From Caldifarciminota bacterium UBA1063 (GTDB lineage: Bacteria > Hydrothermota > Hydrothermia > UBA1063): a stretch of DNA of 47,606 nucleotides. The position numbers and the translations under genes were made by a program. The stretch covers positions 1-47,606 of the forward strand of contig DCDE01000033.1 in NCBI GenBank assembly GCA_002316275.1, given 5' to 3'. The notes beneath the pieces are model-generated. The model did not search any database, was not told the origin of the DNA, and saw nothing but the letters and a program-made list of their open reading frames with translations. Positions 24,730-32,862 of the stretch are shown here, piece after piece; the first letter of the stretch is position 1, and each line of letters opens with the position of its first letter.

Positions 24730-25804
24730 GTATATAAAAACATGCCAGTTAAATGGTGCCTATTTTGCCTCACCTTTATATAGACCCTATAAAAAGGTAT
24801 GGCTTAGAGATCAAGCATTCATTACTACAAGTTTAATGAAACACGGTGTCCGAGTAATTAATGAAATTTATTGGTTAAAAGCTTTACTTGAATTGGAGCA
24901 AATTAAAGTCACGCAATTGCTCAGTTTAAGCAGGAATGACCCTCAGTTTTTAAACCAGGATTTACATCCAAGGGCAAGGTATACTTCTGATTTTAAAATT
25001 CTTAACGCTCCTTGGTCTGAAAGGCAGTATGATGGAATAGCGCTAGCATATGGTACTATACTGAGTTTTGAAATTCAGAGCGGTGAACATGTTCTTAAAG
25101 AGGGTACGAAGGACCTGTATGATAGGTACTTGATGACTGTTTTTGATACCCCCTGTGCAGACCTTTGGGAGATGCATGACGATTATATACATGTGGAGAC
25201 TTTAGGCAGTATTTACTATGCTTTAAATTTGCGGCTTAAGGGTCTCAATCGGGGTACACGAGAATCACTTGAAATAAATAGTTTCCTTGAAAATTTACGA
25301 AGGGAGATATACGGTTTTGAAAAAGACGGCGTGGTATTAAAGTCAAAGAAGAGCTTTAATACCGAACCCGTGGGGCTTGATGCTTCTGTTATTATACTTT
25401 TTACACTATTTGGTGTTATAAAAGACTTGGATCTCCTGAATTCAACACTTTTAGAGCTGTATTATTACCTTTCTCCAGATGGCTTGGGACTGAGGCGGTT
25501 TATAATGGGTGATGAGAAGGATGTTTACTTTGGTGGAGGTGTGTGGTATATTTTGAATTACTGGGCAGCTGAAGGGTTCGCAAAAATTGGGAATAAGAGA
25601 AAAGCAAGAGCTTTATTAGAATATCGTTATAGGTTCCCGCTGCCAGAGCAAATAAATGATGATACTTTAATTTTCTCAAGTGAAGGTAAAGAAGTATGGA
25701 TTGAGAGAAGTAGGACTGAAAATGCAGGCATACCTGGACCGGCTAACCCGCTACTCTGGAGTATTTCCGAATTCGCCCGGGTGTTCCCTGATGTAGCAAT
25801 CTAA
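24713..25804 (+). CDS. GH15-like (glucoamylase-fold) protein
   Basis: 363 residues, cytoplasmic (no signal peptide). Motifs typical of the (alpha/alpha)6 GH15 barrel are seen: VWLRDQAFITTSL (about 29-41), WSERQYDGIALAYGTI (about 101-116), DLWEMHDDYIHVETLGSIYYAL (about 150-171, Glu153 in the usual general-acid position) and the C-terminal RTENAGIPGPANPLLWS. An alpha-glucan or trehalose-type substrate is plausible. It is shorter than full glucoamylases, which also carry an N-terminal beta domain. The start used is TTG at 24713, overlapping the SpoIID gene, without a clear ribosome binding site, so it is uncertain. The 3' end overlaps the convergent oxidoreductase gene by 54 bases. Confidence 0.68.
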   Translation: MRRFIEYIKTCQLNGAYFASPLYRPYKKVWLRDQAFITTSLMKHGVRVINEIYWLKALLELEQIKVTQLLSLSRNDPQFLNQDLHPRARYTSDFKILNAPWSERQYDGIALAYGTILSFEIQSGEHVLKEGTKDLYDRYLMTVFDTPCADLWEMHDDYIHVETLGSIYYALNLRLKGLNRGTRESLEINSFLENLRREIYGFEKDGVVLKSKKSFNTEPVGLDASVIILFTLFGVIKDLDLLNSTLLELYYYLSPDGLGLRRFIMGDEKDVYFGGGVWYILNYWAAEGFAKIGNKRKARALLEYRYRFPLPEQINDDTLIFSSEGKEVWIERSRTENAGIPGPANPLLWSISEFARVFPDVAI

Positions 25805-26740
25805 ATTTTCAACTACCTTTTTGCTGATTTCAACTGCAACCTTAAGGGCTTTTAAACCATCCAGCCCGGTCACTGGTGGAGGTTCCTGATTTGTCAATGC
25901 TTTCACGAAGTGCTTCAACTCAAGATTTATCGGTTCTATCGAGGTATCAACTTCCGGGAAATAGGGAAGTATTTCATCGTTGTGTTTCTTGAACATTTCG
26001 ACAGTTTTCTGCAGGTAATCAATAGCGATGTAGGAGTTTATTTGGAAAAATCTTGCTTTTCTGATTTTCTTAAAAGAGACCCTCGAAGCTGTGAGTGTAG
26101 CGGTAGCACCAGATGGGAAGACTAATCGCGAATTTGCTATGTCAATCTTTTCTGTAATAACAGGAGCTCCAATTGCTTCAATCTGGACAGGGTACTCCTT
26201 GAAAAAAAGTAGAGCTATATCTATATCGTGTATCATAAGGTCGAGGATTACATCTACATCGGTACCTCGTGGGTTAAAGATTGATAGCCTGTGGATCTCA
26301 GCAAATAACGGTTTCTCTATATATTTCGATACAGCTATAAATGCGGGGTTGAATCTTTCTACGTGACCAACTTGAAATATTACTCCATTCTCTTGTGCAA
26401 TGTGCACTAGTTCCTCGCCTTCTTCAACAGTTTTTGCCATTGGCTTTTCAAGAAATAAGTGTTTTCCCTTCTCTAATGCCTTTTTACCAGTTTCGAAGTG
26501 ATACTGGGTTGGAACAACACAAATAACAGCATCACAAGCGTTTAACAAGTCATCGTAGGTTGGGAATGCAAGTGTTTTGTAACGTTCAGAAATTTCCTGA
26601 GCCCTGGCTAAGTTCACGTCAAAAATGCCCGTGAGCTCAATTTGACTTGTTTCTGCTACAATACTTTTGAGATTGCGAACGTGGATCTCACCAAGGTGTC
26701 CAACTCCTACGATACCAAATTTAATTTTCCTGTCCGTCAT
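25751..26740 (-). CDS. Gfo/Idh/MocA oxidoreductase next to lpxA (GnnA candidate)
   Basis: 329 residues. The N-terminal Rossmann motif is GIVGVGHLGEIHVRNL (about 9-24), with the family's FLEKPMAKT (EKP, about 96-104) and a C-terminal beta-sheet domain with DLMIHDIDIALLF (His/Asp active-site helix). It is the last gene of the lpxD-lpxC/fabZ-lpxA run, overlapping lpxA by 20 bases. In Acidithiobacillus and Leptospira an enzyme of this family, GnnA, oxidises UDP-GlcNAc at C3 so that GnnB can aminate it for lipid A, and gnnA lies near lpxA. That is the basis for the suggestion. No convincing GnnB is in the window. Confidence 0.8.
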   Translation of the reverse strand: MTDRKIKFGIVGVGHLGEIHVRNLKSIVAETSQIELTGIFDVNLARAQEISERYKTLAFPTYDDLLNACDAVICVVPTQYHFETGKKALEKGKHLFLEKPMAKTVEEGEELVHIAQENGVIFQVGHVERFNPAFIAVSKYIEKPLFAEIHRLSIFNPRGTDVDVILDLMIHDIDIALLFFKEYPVQIEAIGAPVITEKIDIANSRLVFPSGATATLTASRVSFKKIRKARFFQINSYIAIDYLQKTVEMFKKHNDEILPYFPEVDTSIEPINLELKHFVKALTNQEPPPVTGLDGLKALKVAVEISKKVVENLDCYIREHPGEFGNTPE

Positions 26741-27518
26741 GTACAGATTTCCTCAATACCCCTCTTTTAGAAGATGTCACAAAGTCGAGTAGATACTTAA
26801 TATCATCATTCATAGGCAATTCTTTTTTGATTTGTTCGATGGCAGAGGGGAGTGATAGTCTGCTTCTGCATAAAGTTATGAAGGCTTTCTTCAGTATTCT
26901 GATCCTCTCGGAGTCGAAGTGGTTTCGCTTGAGTCCCACAATATTCAAACCAAATACTCGTACAGGTTCACCTTGTATCATCATATAAGGAAGGGCATCC
27001 TGCGACAATCGAACGCCTCCTCCAACAATAGAAAACCTACCTACCCTCGCAAATTGATGGATGGCTACAAGGCCTGAAATGAAAGCATAATCATCAACTT
27101 CCACATAGCCTGCGAGCTGAGCAGCATTTACAATTGTGCAGTTAGAACCTACTCTTACATTGTGCGCCAGATGGGCATATGCCATTATAAAATTGTTGTT
27201 TCCAATAGCCGTTGCCTTATCTTGTCCTGTTGCCCTGTGAATTGTGACATACTCTCTTATTACATTGTTATCTCCAATTCTTACGTAGGTTGACTCGTTC
27301 TTATAGTTGACATCCTGGGGGAGTCCCCCTATGTACACAAAGGAACTTATTTTATTTGATTTGCCAATGTAAACGTTACCTTCAATTCTTGTGTGAGAAC
27401 CGATTATCGTACCGTCGCCAAGGGTAATATTCCCTGATAATATTGTATAAGGTCCTATCTCACAGTCACCCTCAAAGTGGATATCGCCATCAACTATTGC
27501 AGTGTTGTGAATTTTCAA
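26721..27518 (-). CDS. lpxA: UDP-N-acetylglucosamine acyltransferase
   Basis: 265 residues from a TTG at 27518 that overlaps the lpxC-fabZ stop (TTGA). AGAGGT lies just upstream, and longer extensions run back into lpxC-fabZ. It catalyses the first step of lipid A synthesis, 3-acylation of UDP-GlcNAc or its 3-amino analogue. Hexapeptide repeats form the left-handed beta helix. The catalytic His is His116 in AYAHLAHNVRVG. The C-terminal helical domain (NHFDSERIRILKKAFITLCRS) is normal. Whether the acceptor is a hydroxyl or an amino group depends on the neighbouring oxidoreductase's true role. Confidence 0.94.
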   Translation of the reverse strand: MKIHNTAIVDGDIHFEGDCEIGPYTILSGNITLGDGTIIGSHTRIEGNVYIGKSNKISSFVYIGGLPQDVNYKNESTYVRIGDNNVIREYVTIHRATGQDKATAIGNNNFIMAYAHLAHNVRVGSNCTIVNAAQLAGYVEVDDYAFISGLVAIHQFARVGRFSIVGGGVRLSQDALPYMMIQGEPVRVFGLNIVGLKRNHFDSERIRILKKAFITLCRSRLSLPSAIEQIKKELPMNDDIKYLLDFVTSSKRGVLRKSVHDGQEN

Positions 27519-28780
27519 TGTTTTACCTCTACGATTTGAGCCATGAGCTCTGCTTCTGCAACCACCTCGCCCTCGCACTGTGCAATGCCTTTCATCTTTG
27601 CAACTTTGCCACCAAATCTTAGAAGGTCAACCTCTATAGTAAGAGTGTCTCCTGGTTTTACAGGTTTCCTGAACCTGGCATTGTCAATCCCGGCGAAAAG
27701 TAAAAGGGGGTTCTCTTTGTTTTGCGCATGATTTAGCAAAAGGAATCCTCCAACTTGTGCTATTGCTTCAATGATCAAAACGCCCGGCATTACAGGAAAT
27801 TGAGGGAAGTGACCTTGGAAGAAGGGTTCATTAATGGTGACATTCTTTACCCCAACTACCTTTTTATCACTCAAGAACTCTATTCTATCAACAAGTAAAA
27901 AAGGGTACCGGTGCGGCATTATGTTAAGGATATCGTATATAGAGAAAGATGTTGTCCCAGAGAGTTTATCCAGTTCTTTTACCAGCTCCAGATGCGCTTT
28001 ATGTCCAGCTTTTTCAAGAATGATCTTTCCCCTTATTCTCTTACCCAGGAGCGCAGCATCACCTATAAAATCGAGAATTTTATGCCTTACTGGTTCATCA
28101 GGGTAAAACAGGCCTCCCTTGGCTAAAATTTCTTGTCTCTTTACCACCACTACTTTATCCAGATCACCGCCTTTCCCAAGACCTGATTTGAGTATCCCTT
28201 CAACCTCATCTTCCATTAGGTACGTTCTTGCCCGAGAGATTTGCGAAAAATATACTTCAGGGTCCATTTTGAAGTATGCATATTGATAAGATAAAAGAGG
28301 ATACCCGTTGTAGTGAATCGCATAACTAATCTCGAACTCCGATCCAGGCAGGGCTATAATTGTGTATTCATTATTTGTAATTTCTACTGGTTTTTGTATT
28401 TCAATATAGTCGCGAAGATTCCCCTGCTCTATAACCCCTGTATCGTTGATTCCTTTGCAAAATTCGAAAGAGGAACCGTTGAGAGCAGGAATTTCCGTTC
28501 CCTTTATAATTATTCGAGCGTTATCAACACCAAGACCCCATAAAGCGGAAAGTAAGTGTTCCACAGTCATGACCGTTGTGCCACTTTTTCCGAGATTAAC
28601 CCCTCTATTGATGCTTGTGACATTAGAGTAGTGAGCTGGGATTACAACATCTTCAGGGAGCTTATGAAAGACAATGCCACTGCCTTCTTCTGCTGGTTTT
28701 ATAATGATAGTACTCTCTTCACCTGTATGCAGTCCTTTGCCCCTGAATTCAATCTCTCCTTTAAGAGTCCTTTCCTTCAA
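27515..28780 (-). CDS. lpxC-fabZ: LpxC-FabZ fusion: UDP-3-O-acyl-GlcNAc deacetylase / hydroxyacyl-ACP dehydratase
   Basis: 421 residues from a TTG with GGAGG seven bases upstream. Residues about 1-275 are LpxC, the zinc deacetylase that commits lipid A synthesis. Zinc ligands are visible in VEHLLSALWGLG (His75) and in the HKILDFIGD segment, and GHKAHLELV holds the active-site His. Residues about 278-421 are FabZ (MPHRYPFLLVDRIEFL and GHFPQFPVMPGVLIIEAIAQ with catalytic His and Glu), which dehydrates 3-hydroxyacyl-ACP. The fusion is common in Bacteroidetes and relatives. It joins two enzymes that compete for the hydroxyacyl pool. Confidence 0.95.
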   Translation of the reverse strand: MKERTLKGEIEFRGKGLHTGEESTIIIKPAEEGSGIVFHKLPEDVVIPAHYSNVTSINRGVNLGKSGTTVMTVEHLLSALWGLGVDNARIIIKGTEIPALNGSSFEFCKGINDTGVIEQGNLRDYIEIQKPVEITNNEYTIIALPGSEFEISYAIHYNGYPLLSYQYAYFKMDPEVYFSQISRARTYLMEDEVEGILKSGLGKGGDLDKVVVVKRQEILAKGGLFYPDEPVRHKILDFIGDAALLGKRIRGKIILEKAGHKAHLELVKELDKLSGTTSFSIYDILNIMPHRYPFLLVDRIEFLSDKKVVGVKNVTINEPFFQGHFPQFPVMPGVLIIEAIAQVGGFLLLNHAQNKENPLLLFAGIDNARFRKPVKPGDTLTIEVDLLRFGGKVAKMKGIAQCEGEVVAEAELMAQIVEVKH

Positions 28781-29756
28781 TTTTTTCCTCCAGCTTTTTT
28801 AAGCGCTCCCAGAGTTCAGGTAGCCGTTCCTCAAGAGCCATAATTTTTAGCATTTTTAACCTCTCCCTGGCAAAATATCCACCATAAATGCCTGGCCGCA
28901 AAAGGCTTTTTGTCACGGCAGACTTTGCAAGGATTATTGTTTTATCACTTATTTCAAGATGGTCTCCAATCCCCACCTGACCTCCCATCATTACCCAACT
29001 TCCAACCTTTGTGCTACCTGCGATACCTGTTTGACCTGCAATAACTGTATTTTCGCCTATTTCAACATTATGCCCGACATGAACTTGATCATCAAGCTTC
29101 GTACCCTTTTTTATAATGGTATTTCCCATCGTTGCCCTGTCTATGGTAACATTTGCTCCAATTTCACAATTTTCTTCAATAATGACTCCTCCAATCTGTG
29201 GTATTTTAATGTATCCCTCGGAAGTTCTGTGGAAACCGAATCCATCGGCACCTATTACTGTACCTGAAAAGATTATCGTATGATCTCCAATCTTTACATC
29301 GTGGCCGATATAAACAAACGGGTGAATGGTAACGTCACACCCTATTTCGACATCACTAGCAATGAAAACAAATGGATATATTTGTGAATTGCTACCGATT
29401 GTAGATTTTTCGCCTATGAACACGAAGGGTGGAATTTTAACATTACTTGCGATTACTGAGCCTTTTGCGACAGGTTCTGTAGTAGAAAACCTATCTACTT
29501 TTTTGAAAAGTGAAAGGACGGCGATCATCGCTTCTTCTTTCTTGTCGGTCAATATTAATGCTTTAGCTCTTGCTCTCCTTGGGCGAAAACTTGCTAAAAG
29601 GACCCCGTATGTTTTGTCAGCGTCGTACTTTTCATCGAAGAGGAACGTACAGTCATCCTCCCCAGCCTCTTTTATAGGGACAGGTTTTTTTATTGGAAAA
29701 TCTGGATCCCCTTCCAATGTTGCATTAAGTAATTTTGCAATATCAGAGGATTTCAT
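28761..29756 (-). CDS. lpxD: UDP-3-O-(3-hydroxyacyl)glucosamine N-acyltransferase
   Basis: 331 residues. It adds the N-linked acyl chain in the third step of lipid A synthesis. It has the N-terminal uridine-binding domain (about 1-100), the hexapeptide beta helix with GADGFGFHRTSEG and DQVHVGHNVEIGENT (catalytic His in the VHVGHN segment), and a short C-terminal helix (LPELWERLKKLEEKI). The ATG overlaps the HAD stop by four bases, and the end overlaps lpxC-fabZ by 20 bases. Confidence 0.95.
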   Translation of the reverse strand: MKSSDIAKLLNATLEGDPDFPIKKPVPIKEAGEDDCTFLFDEKYDADKTYGVLLASFRPRRARAKALILTDKKEEAMIAVLSLFKKVDRFSTTEPVAKGSVIASNVKIPPFVFIGEKSTIGSNSQIYPFVFIASDVEIGCDVTIHPFVYIGHDVKIGDHTIIFSGTVIGADGFGFHRTSEGYIKIPQIGGVIIEENCEIGANVTIDRATMGNTIIKKGTKLDDQVHVGHNVEIGENTVIAGQTGIAGSTKVGSWVMMGGQVGIGDHLEISDKTIILAKSAVTKSLLRPGIYGGYFARERLKMLKIMALEERLPELWERLKKLEEKIEGKDS

Positions 29757-30436
29757 TTACGATCGAGCTCCCTGATAACGTCGATTACATCTGAAATAGA
29801 GTTTACTTCGAAATCTGCCCCTGAAATGGTCGTTCCAAAGGTGTTGCCATATCGGGCAAAGACTGTGACCATACCTAAGGTTTTTGCTCCTACAATGTCT
29901 CTTTCTGCCCAGTCCCCAATCATTAAGGTTTCTTCTGGTTTAATATTCATCTTTTGAAGTGCAAAAAGGAAAGGTTCGGGCTCGGGTTTTCTCTTGTTTG
30001 TATCTTCAAAGGCTACTACTACTTCAAAAAAATGGTGCAAGCCTGTTTGAACAAGCCTCGTCCATGCTTGGAGTCGTGGAGCATCGGAGACTACAGCAAG
30101 TCTCTTCCCCATCTTGATGAGTTCCATCAGCGTATAGTATACCTTGGGATAGAGCACCAGCGCGCCTTCTTTAGCTCTCCTATATCCCACTATTCCCGCA
30201 GAAAGGATTTTGTAATCTATAGTCCCATACGATTCAGATAAAAGTTTATCAAAAACCTTTTGATCTTCAATACCTTCCCTATCATATATTTTATAAATTC
30301 TTTCTATAGCTTCGTCTTTCGGCATATTAAGGCCGGCATCGATCATTGCATCAACTGCCGCCGTGACAGCTACTTCCTTCATTTTCATAAAATCAACAAG
30401 AGTATTATCTAAGTCGAAGAGTATACCTCTTATCAT
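29753..30436 (-). CDS. HAD-family hydrolase
   Basis: 227 residues from the ATG at 30436. The start is set by the promoter, whose -10 ends six bases upstream. A 39-residue in-frame extension would cover the promoter itself and is rejected. All HAD motifs are present: GILFDLDNTLVDF (motif I, nucleophile Asp about 8), VVSDAPR (motif II), the Lys region KRKPEPEPFLFALQKM (motif III) and MIGDWAERDIVGAKTLGM (motif IV). This is a phosphoglycolate- or nucleotidase-like phosphatase of unknown substrate. It heads the lipid A operon. Confidence 0.88.
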   Translation of the reverse strand: MIRGILFDLDNTLVDFMKMKEVAVTAAVDAMIDAGLNMPKDEAIERIYKIYDREGIEDQKVFDKLLSESYGTIDYKILSAGIVGYRRAKEGALVLYPKVYYTLMELIKMGKRLAVVSDAPRLQAWTRLVQTGLHHFFEVVVAFEDTNKRKPEPEPFLFALQKMNIKPEETLMIGDWAERDIVGAKTLGMVTVFARYGNTFGTTISGADFEVNSISDVIDVIRELDRK

Positions 30437-30442
30437 AAGTAT

Positions 30443-30471
30443 ATTATAATTCCTACCTTTTGTGTCTTCAA
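30443..30471 (-). promoter_or_regulatory. leaderless promoter of the HAD-lpx operon
   Basis: Minus strand TTGAAG (30466-30471), 17-base spacer, TATAAT (30443-30448), then six bases and the ATG at 30436. Confidence 0.75.
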
Positions 30472-30553
30472 TATCGTGTGAAGATTTTTGCCTAATCAAA
30501 TCAGAGCGACGAATAATTAGTGGAAATAGGAGCAAAGAAAAGAGGATATTCAT

Positions 30554-30775
30554 TCACAGAACATCCATATCTAAGATATGTTGAGTTGGATTGCCTTTTT
30601 TGAGAATATATAGTTTCAATTTTGCTTCAGGTCCCTTAATCGGGTCTCTCAAAGAGCCAGTGTGTTCTAAATTGCAGGATGCAGGAGCCGAAGTTCCCAA
30701 TATTCTTGAGAAGCTTGAAAGTTCCTCTCTTGAAATATATATTTTAAGGATGGTGGGATTATGTACGTTGTTTTT
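30554..30775 (-). other. open, protein-like stretch without an ATG (possible gene remnant)
   Basis: The 313 bases between the HAD and plsY starts hold no standard gene. On the minus strand one frame is open for 73 codons up to a TGA at 30554, and its composition looks protein-like (for example SLRDPIKGPEAKLKLYILKK). The only usable start is an internal TTG near 30700, and the upstream end overlaps the start of plsY. I do not recognise it. A decayed 3' gene end is possible, and so is chance. Confidence 0.3.
30715..30743 (+). promoter_or_regulatory. leaderless promoter of plsY
   Basis: TTGAAA (30715-30720), 17-base spacer, TATATT (30738-30743), then six bases and the ATG at 30750. Confidence 0.7.
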
Positions 30776-31355
30776 TTATTTAATTGGTTCGTTCCTTTTA
30801 GGCGGGATTCCATTTGGTTTAATATATGTGAAGGTTTTCTATAAACAAGATGTTAGAACAGTTGGAAGTGGGAACATTGGAACAACGAATGTACTCAGAG
30901 CAGCAGGTATCCCTGTAGCATTGCTTACGATGGTATCAGATTTTTTAAAGTCTTTTATTCCTGTGTTTTTTTCTCAAAAACTATTTGGCAATAATTTCTA
31001 CTCTCAGATTGTCTGGCTTTCTACAATTATAGGGCACTGCTTTTCGCCATATTTAGGGTTTCGTGGAGGCAAAGGAGTTGCTACATTTTTTGGTGGACTC
31101 CTTGCTCTTGACTTTTATATGGCATTGTATAGCATTTTAATATGGCTGATAGTATTTTTACTTACAGGGTTTGTCTCTCTCGGGTCCATGGTAACTTCTA
31201 TTGTTCCAGCAGTTGTTTCAATGATAAAGGGTTACGATTTAGAATCAATTCTTTTATTTTTATTAGGCTCTTTGATCATAATTTACCGACACAAGAGTAA
31301 CATTGCAAGGCTCTTTAGTGGCACTGAAAACAAATTTGAGCTTAGAAGAAAATGA
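30750..31355 (+). CDS. plsY: acyl-phosphate glycerol-3-phosphate acyltransferase
   Basis: 201 residues from the ATG at 30750, giving the usual PlsY length. A 53-residue extension to 30591 has no family similarity and would cover the promoter. This inner-membrane enzyme moves an acyl group from acyl-phosphate to glycerol-3-phosphate. The three conserved loops are GSFLLGGIPFGLIYVK, VGSGNIGTTNVLRAAG and GHCFSPYLGFRGGKGVATFFG. The stop overlaps gpsA (ATGA), which makes the glycerol-3-phosphate substrate, so the pair forms a small phospholipid operon. Confidence 0.94.
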   Translation: MVGLCTLFFYLIGSFLLGGIPFGLIYVKVFYKQDVRTVGSGNIGTTNVLRAAGIPVALLTMVSDFLKSFIPVFFSQKLFGNNFYSQIVWLSTIIGHCFSPYLGFRGGKGVATFFGGLLALDFYMALYSILIWLIVFLLTGFVSLGSMVTSIVPAVVSMIKGYDLESILLFLLGSLIIIYRHKSNIARLFSGTENKFELRRK

Positions 31356-32341
31356 AGAATATAGGCATTATAGGGTCAGGAAGCTGGGGTATTACACTGG
31401 GGATTCTTCTTACTGAGAAGGGTCACCATTTGAAGATTCTCTGTAGAAGAGAAGAAAAAAAGGTTGAACTTGATCAAAAGAGGATGGACTTTAAAAGACT
31501 TGGTGAAATTAAGATCCCGCGAGAGATAGTATTCACTATAGATCCTGACGAGCTAAAGGACTCTGAATATGTCGTATTTGCGGTTCCTTCACATACTTTG
31601 AGAATGTACTTAAATAAGGTAAAATCGTCTCTTAGAACAGATAAGTTGATTTCCGTAATTAAAGGAATTGAGGCACATTCATTCAAGGCCCCTTCTGAAA
31701 TTATTGAAGAATATTTTCCAAGTTCACAAATTGCGGTTTTAACGGGGCCTTCCATTTCGCGGGAGGTGCTAAGGAAGATTCCAACTTCAGTTGTAGTGGC
31801 ATCACGAGTAGAAACTTTTGCGGTGGAAGTACAAATGCTTTTTCATACCAATTACTTCAGGGTTTACTATACTTCAGATGTAAAAGGATGTGAGCTTGGA
31901 GCTGCGGTTAAAAATGTCATTGCAATTGCTGCGGGAGTGCTGGACGGATTGGGATATGGGGCAAATACCAAAGGTGCGCTTATTGTCAGAGGAGCAAGGG
32001 AGATTATGAAGCTTGGAGAAAAAATGGGTGCAAATCCCCTCACTATCTCAGGGCTTTCAGGGATTGGCGATCTTATAACTACGTGTTTCTCACCATATTC
32101 AAGAAATCGTATTGTTGGAGAACAAATTGCGCTAGGGAAGGATTCTGATGAAGTGCTAGCAGAAATGGAGATGGTTGCAGAAGGTATCAATACTTCTCAT
32201 GTAATTAAAGAACTTGCGGCGAATATTGGTATTGAAATGCCAGTGGTAGAGTGCGTTCATGGGATACTAAATGGTGAACTTACTCCTCTTGAGGCTGTAG
32301 ATTTAATCCTAAATAGACCTCCAAAACCTGAATTTTACTGA
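31352..32341 (+). CDS. gpsA: glycerol-3-phosphate dehydrogenase [NAD(P)+]
   Basis: 329 residues. It reduces dihydroxyacetone phosphate to sn-glycerol-3-phosphate for lipid synthesis. The nucleotide-binding motif is GSGSWGITLGILL (about 8-20). Others are VFAVPSHTLRMYL, LTGPSISREV, the catalytic Lys in AAVKNVIAIAAGVLDGLGYGANTKG (split here as AAVKNVIAIAAG and GYGANTKG) and GIGDLITTCFSPYSRNR. It is translationally coupled to plsY. Confidence 0.96.
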   Translation: MKNIGIIGSGSWGITLGILLTEKGHHLKILCRREEKKVELDQKRMDFKRLGEIKIPREIVFTIDPDELKDSEYVVFAVPSHTLRMYLNKVKSSLRTDKLISVIKGIEAHSFKAPSEIIEEYFPSSQIAVLTGPSISREVLRKIPTSVVVASRVETFAVEVQMLFHTNYFRVYYTSDVKGCELGAAVKNVIAIAAGVLDGLGYGANTKGALIVRGAREIMKLGEKMGANPLTISGLSGIGDLITTCFSPYSRNRIVGEQIALGKDSDEVLAEMEMVAEGINTSHVIKELAANIGIEMPVVECVHGILNGELTPLEAVDLILNRPPKPEFY

Positions 32342-32470
32342 AGTGTTCAGGAGTATTCAGTAATTGGTTGTCTTCTTAGGTGTTCGATTCTCTTTTACTC
32401 TCAGGTTGCAAAATAGGCAGTACTTATTTTATGTTAGTCGGTCAAATAGAATAGGAAACAAGAAATTTTA

Positions 32471-32499
32471 TTGAATTTAGAAGGTCCTCCCTTTATAAT
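32471..32499 (+). promoter_or_regulatory. promoter of the 107-aa protein gene
   Basis: TTGAAT (32471-32476), 17-base spacer, TATAAT (32494-32499). It gives a leader of about 33 bases with GGAAGGGGAG before the ATG at 32539. Confidence 0.7.
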
Positions 32500-32538
32500 T
32501 ATGGCTGCACATAGAATAAAAATGTGGAAGGGGAGTTT

Positions 32539-32862
32539 ATGATTGATATCAGTGCAGTTGAGAAGGTTGTAAACGACTTCAATGAGAAAAGCAACTCAAA
32601 GTGCACTGCGGGGATTGCCAGAGTTGACAGCTATCGTATTGTTGTATGTTTCAGGTTAGCTGATGCATCCGACTCTTCCGGTTCTGATGATCATGTTATA
32701 AACTTTCTCCGATTTCTCAATGAAAAAAGTGGGAATCAATACGATATTGTTAGACTTTTCAGGCCTTACGATGGTCATTTCATAGCAGTTTTTGTACCTG
32801 ATAATGATCGTATTAAGGAAGTTGTTGATTTTGGATTTGACCCTTTTGACCTCCTTTTATGA
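32539..32862 (+). CDS. small protein of unknown function
   Basis: 107 residues from the ATG at 32539, chosen for the purine-rich GGAAGGGGAG just upstream rather than the GTG at 32524. It is soluble, with no signal peptide, and acidic, beginning MIDISAVEKVVNDFNEKSN and ending FGFDPFDLLL. Predicted alternation of helix and strand suggests a small alpha/beta fold. I do not recognise the family. Its stop overlaps the start of the outer-membrane barrel gene (ATGATG/TGA), so the two are co-translated. Confidence 0.65.
   Translation: MIDISAVEKVVNDFNEKSNSKCTAGIARVDSYRIVVCFRLADASDSSGSDDHVINFLRFLNEKSGNQYDIVRLFRPYDGHFIAVFVPDNDRIKEVVDFGFDPFDLLL

Noticed and set aside
30437..30553. 39-residue hydrophobic N-terminal extension of the HAD protein
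   Set aside because: It overlaps a good promoter, and HAD motif I should lie near the N-terminus, as it does with the ATG at 30436.
30591..30749. 53-residue N-terminal extension of PlsY
   Set aside because: It has no similarity to the family, is longer than any usual PlsY N-terminus, and includes the promoter next to the ATG at 30750.
32335..32363. 8-bp inverted repeat (TTACTGAA/TTCAGTAA) across the gpsA stop codon
   Set aside because: It has a 13-base loop, low GC and no T tract, so it is not a convincing terminator; possibly chance.
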